Positions 62,302 through 64,000 of a DNA stretch of 64,000 nt are shown in pieces (the stretch's first letter is position 1; the number at the start of each line of letters is the position of its first letter). The DNA comes from Tethya wilhelma (Eukaryota > Porifera > Demospongiae > Tethyida > Tethyidae), in contig CAXIPT010000005.1 in NCBI GenBank assembly GCA_964030475.1, positions 2,542,940-2,606,939 on the forward strand, written 5' to 3'. The notes beneath the pieces are model-generated. The model saw only the letters and a list, made by a program, of their open reading frames with translations. It searched no databases and was not told the DNA's origin. A program made the translations under genes and the position numbers.

Positions 62302-63507
62302 CTACTTCATTTTTTTCTTCTCCATACACTCCTTAGCAGATTTGGCAAACACTTCTTTCCAGGGTGGTAATTCTGGCCATCCCAGTTCTTTGTGAGCACG
62401 AGCACTTGAAAATGTGTAGGTCCGCTCCATAAATTTTAATCCTTCTAAATTTAGGTACGGACTGATAGTGACAACTCCAGTCAGTTGGTACACAGCAACG
62501 TTAATGTAAGCTAACACTCGTAGCAGGGATGTGGACACTGATCTTACTTTTGTGCCAACCACCAATGCTAAAAATTCCTTGATCTCACGTTGGGTAGGTA
62601 TGCCCTCCAAGCAAAGGTTGTATGCTCTACCAGCAGCAACTGAATCCAGCCCTTCTTTACTCAGTTTCTTGTCTGCCAGTAAGTGAGCATCAGCTACAGC
62701 TCTGATGGGAACATAGGGATATTTGTTAGTCCCTTCATCAAAGTATGACAAGTCAGCCAGCCATATCTTCATGAACGTCTCACTGACCAGACCAGCTGGC
62801 CTCAGGACACATGTGAGTAGACCGTCTGTCCCATTAGCCTTTCGTACTGCTCTCTCTGCAGCTCCCTTTGTGCCACAGTAGGCTGTATATGGCTTGTCGG
62901 GATAAGGGTAGCTTTCATCAGCATTGTCGAGGATTTGCTTTGGATCTTTGCTCATGACAACAGACACAGAGCTAGTGTAGATAAGTTTCTTCACTTGACT
63001 TTCTTTAGATGCCTTTATGACACTTTCTGTGCCACCTAAATTTACTTTGTTCATCAGCTGAGCACTAGCAGACAACTGTGGTACAATACTTGCGACATGA
63101 AACACGACATCAATGTCCCTGAAGGCCACTAAGAGATCGTCACAGTTGGTGATGTCTGCTTGAATGTACCGACAGATCTCTGGGTTACGATTTGAGTCTT
63201 CTGGTAACAGTATGTCCAGTGAGTGTACATTGTAGCCACCATCTTCCACCAGACACTGAACCATCTCCCTCCCCAGAGTGCCATTTCCACCTGTTACCAA
63301 AGCATTCACTTTCCCCTCAGTGGCCTTCTTCATCTCAACGTTCCTGTAAGTGACAACGCCTCGTTTTCCTCTCCATCTTCTGTAGAGGAAGTAGAGTGTG
63401 CCCACCAAGGCAGCAAGGACGAACAAGTTGAAGGAACTGCTCAAGATCCAGCTCCAAGGACGGTACAGAGGAGGGTACCCTGAAGACCATTCCTTCTCAG
63501 CATGCAT
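62302..63507 (-). CDS. 3-beta-hydroxysteroid dehydrogenase / NSDHL-like SDR enzyme
   Basis: Intronless ORF of 401 residues. An N-terminal membrane anchor (FNLFVLAALVGTLYFLYRRW, 27-46) is followed by a Rossmann fold with the nucleotide motif TGGNGTLG (72-79), VFHVAS, YTSSVSVV and the catalytic Y-x3-K (Y210-CGT-K214). C-terminal SSARAHKELGW is typical of the family. The family oxidises 3-beta-hydroxysteroids, and NSDHL removes the C4 carboxyl group of sterol intermediates. The exact substrate is not decidable here. NSDHL and HSD3B carry their membrane segments near the C-terminus; this protein has an extra N-terminal one. The stop is 143 bases from the DLEC1 stop, in convergent orientation. Confidence 0.8.
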   Translation of the reverse strand: MHAEKEWSSGYPPLYRPWSWILSSSFNLFVLAALVGTLYFLYRRWRGKRGVVTYRNVEMKKATEGKVNALVTGGNGTLGREMVQCLVEDGGYNVHSLDILLPEDSNRNPEICRYIQADITNCDDLLVAFRDIDVVFHVASIVPQLSASAQLMNKVNLGGTESVIKASKESQVKKLIYTSSVSVVMSKDPKQILDNADESYPYPDKPYTAYCGTKGAAERAVRKANGTDGLLTCVLRPAGLVSETFMKIWLADLSYFDEGTNKYPYVPIRAVADAHLLADKKLSKEGLDSVAAGRAYNLCLEGIPTQREIKEFLALVVGTKVRSVSTSLLRVLAYINVAVYQLTGVVTISPYLNLEGLKFMERTYTFSSARAHKELGWPELPPWKEVFAKSAKECMEKKKMK

Positions 63508-63789
63508 GCTTGCTTAGCATGACAGGACTAACTATTTTGTACCCAGTATAGAGTATTCTCTGAGCCAAGGGTTTGGAATATATTATATTATTTTAACTGA
63601 TGCATGAGTCTGGATCATGATGACCCCTTTATGTAGAATCTCATGATCATGCATGCCACAGATGCCACATCATAGCCTCATGGAACCCATAAGCTATTCA
63701 AGATGCCACATGGGTTTCTCATACATGCATTGCAGCTGTGATTTTTAGTTGCTGAACATAACCCCCTCATTGATAGATACAGTCATGAG

Positions 63790-63956
63790 TTCCTCATATG
63801 AGGAACAATGTGGCCATGCAATAGAAACATATAATTATACACACGTTGCCATGGGCAATGTAATTTACATGCATACATTGAATCTGGATGGGTTCCTCGT
63901 GAGGAACTGTACTGTGTTATGGTTAAGTCATTGTGGTAGGTTCCTCATGAGGAACT
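63790..63956. promoter_or_regulatory. Three copies of a TTCCTCATGAGGAA palindrome
   Basis: 'gttcctcatatgaggaac' (63790), 'ggttcctcgtgaggaact' (63891) and 'ggttcctcatgaggaact' (63939) are near-perfect palindromes of 16-18 bases, 280-450 bases upstream of the NSDHL-like start. They could be binding sites for a dimeric factor or pieces of an unrecognised repeat. The sequence is seen directly; the role is inferred. Confidence 0.5.
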
Positions 63957-64000
63957 ATATTCAATTCAATATCTTGTCAGTTGTGGTTAAACCTATAAAT

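Noticed and set aside
62302..63507. An operon-like link between the heme, sterol and phospholipid genes
   Set aside because: The genes differ in strand and spacing and the NSDHL-like gene is 50 kb from SC5D; shared lipid themes alone do not show co-transcription.

Overview
This is nuclear DNA from an animal and most probably from a demosponge. Genes are split by short GT-AG introns, the sequence is AT-rich, and miniature inverted-repeat elements are very dense. The gene content (sponge-like 7TM families, DM9 lectin-like genes, a ciliary DLEC1 gene) fits an Amphimedon-type genome. The species itself is inferred, not proven. Exon boundaries were read by eye from splice sites, reading phase and protein similarity recalled from memory; no database search was run.

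Layout. 1-5.8 kb: two tandem two-exon genes for secreted DM9-repeat (DUF3421) proteins, duplicated together with their promoters. 7.1-11.2 kb: a small unknown minus-strand gene, divergent from a 12-exon protoporphyrinogen oxidase gene (PPOX, heme synthesis) that includes two micro-exons. 11.6-13.7 kb: two intronless genes, a C-5 sterol desaturase and a PEMT-type phosphatidylethanolamine methyltransferase. 14.0-62.2 kb: one very long gene for DLEC1/CFAP81, a ciliary protein with many ASH/MSP-like domains. I could place 28 exons. 62.3-63.5 kb: a membrane-anchored 3-beta-HSD/NSDHL-like dehydrogenase, tail-to-tail with DLEC1.

The most striking feature is that the large DLEC1 introns are filled with other genes, nearly all on the opposite strand. 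Intron 10 (17.5 kb) holds three paralogous three-exon genes with a lysozyme-like domain, two genes plus one broken copy for 3CxxC zinc-finger (RTP-type) proteins, a five-exon CD225/dispanin (IFITM-type) membrane protein, and a Kolobok-type DNA transposon. That transposon carries a broken THAP gene and a broken gene resembling the P2X7 'ballast' domain. The next large intron (3.2 kb) carries a Ulp1-protease/PHD-finger ORF, and the DLEC1 reading phase does not match across it. A 15.6 kb intron holds an intact gene and decayed copies of an unrecognised seven-transmembrane family with a cysteine-containing ectodomain. A 2.5 kb intron holds an intronless orphan GPCR-like gene.

The rest is repeats: at least nine inverted-repeat or HINE-like families, several nested in each other, a non-LTR reverse transcriptase remnant, a tRNA-derived SINE and microsatellites. 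Single N bases at 51776, 53676, 55556 and 57977 look like assembly joins, so gene breaks next to them may be artefacts.
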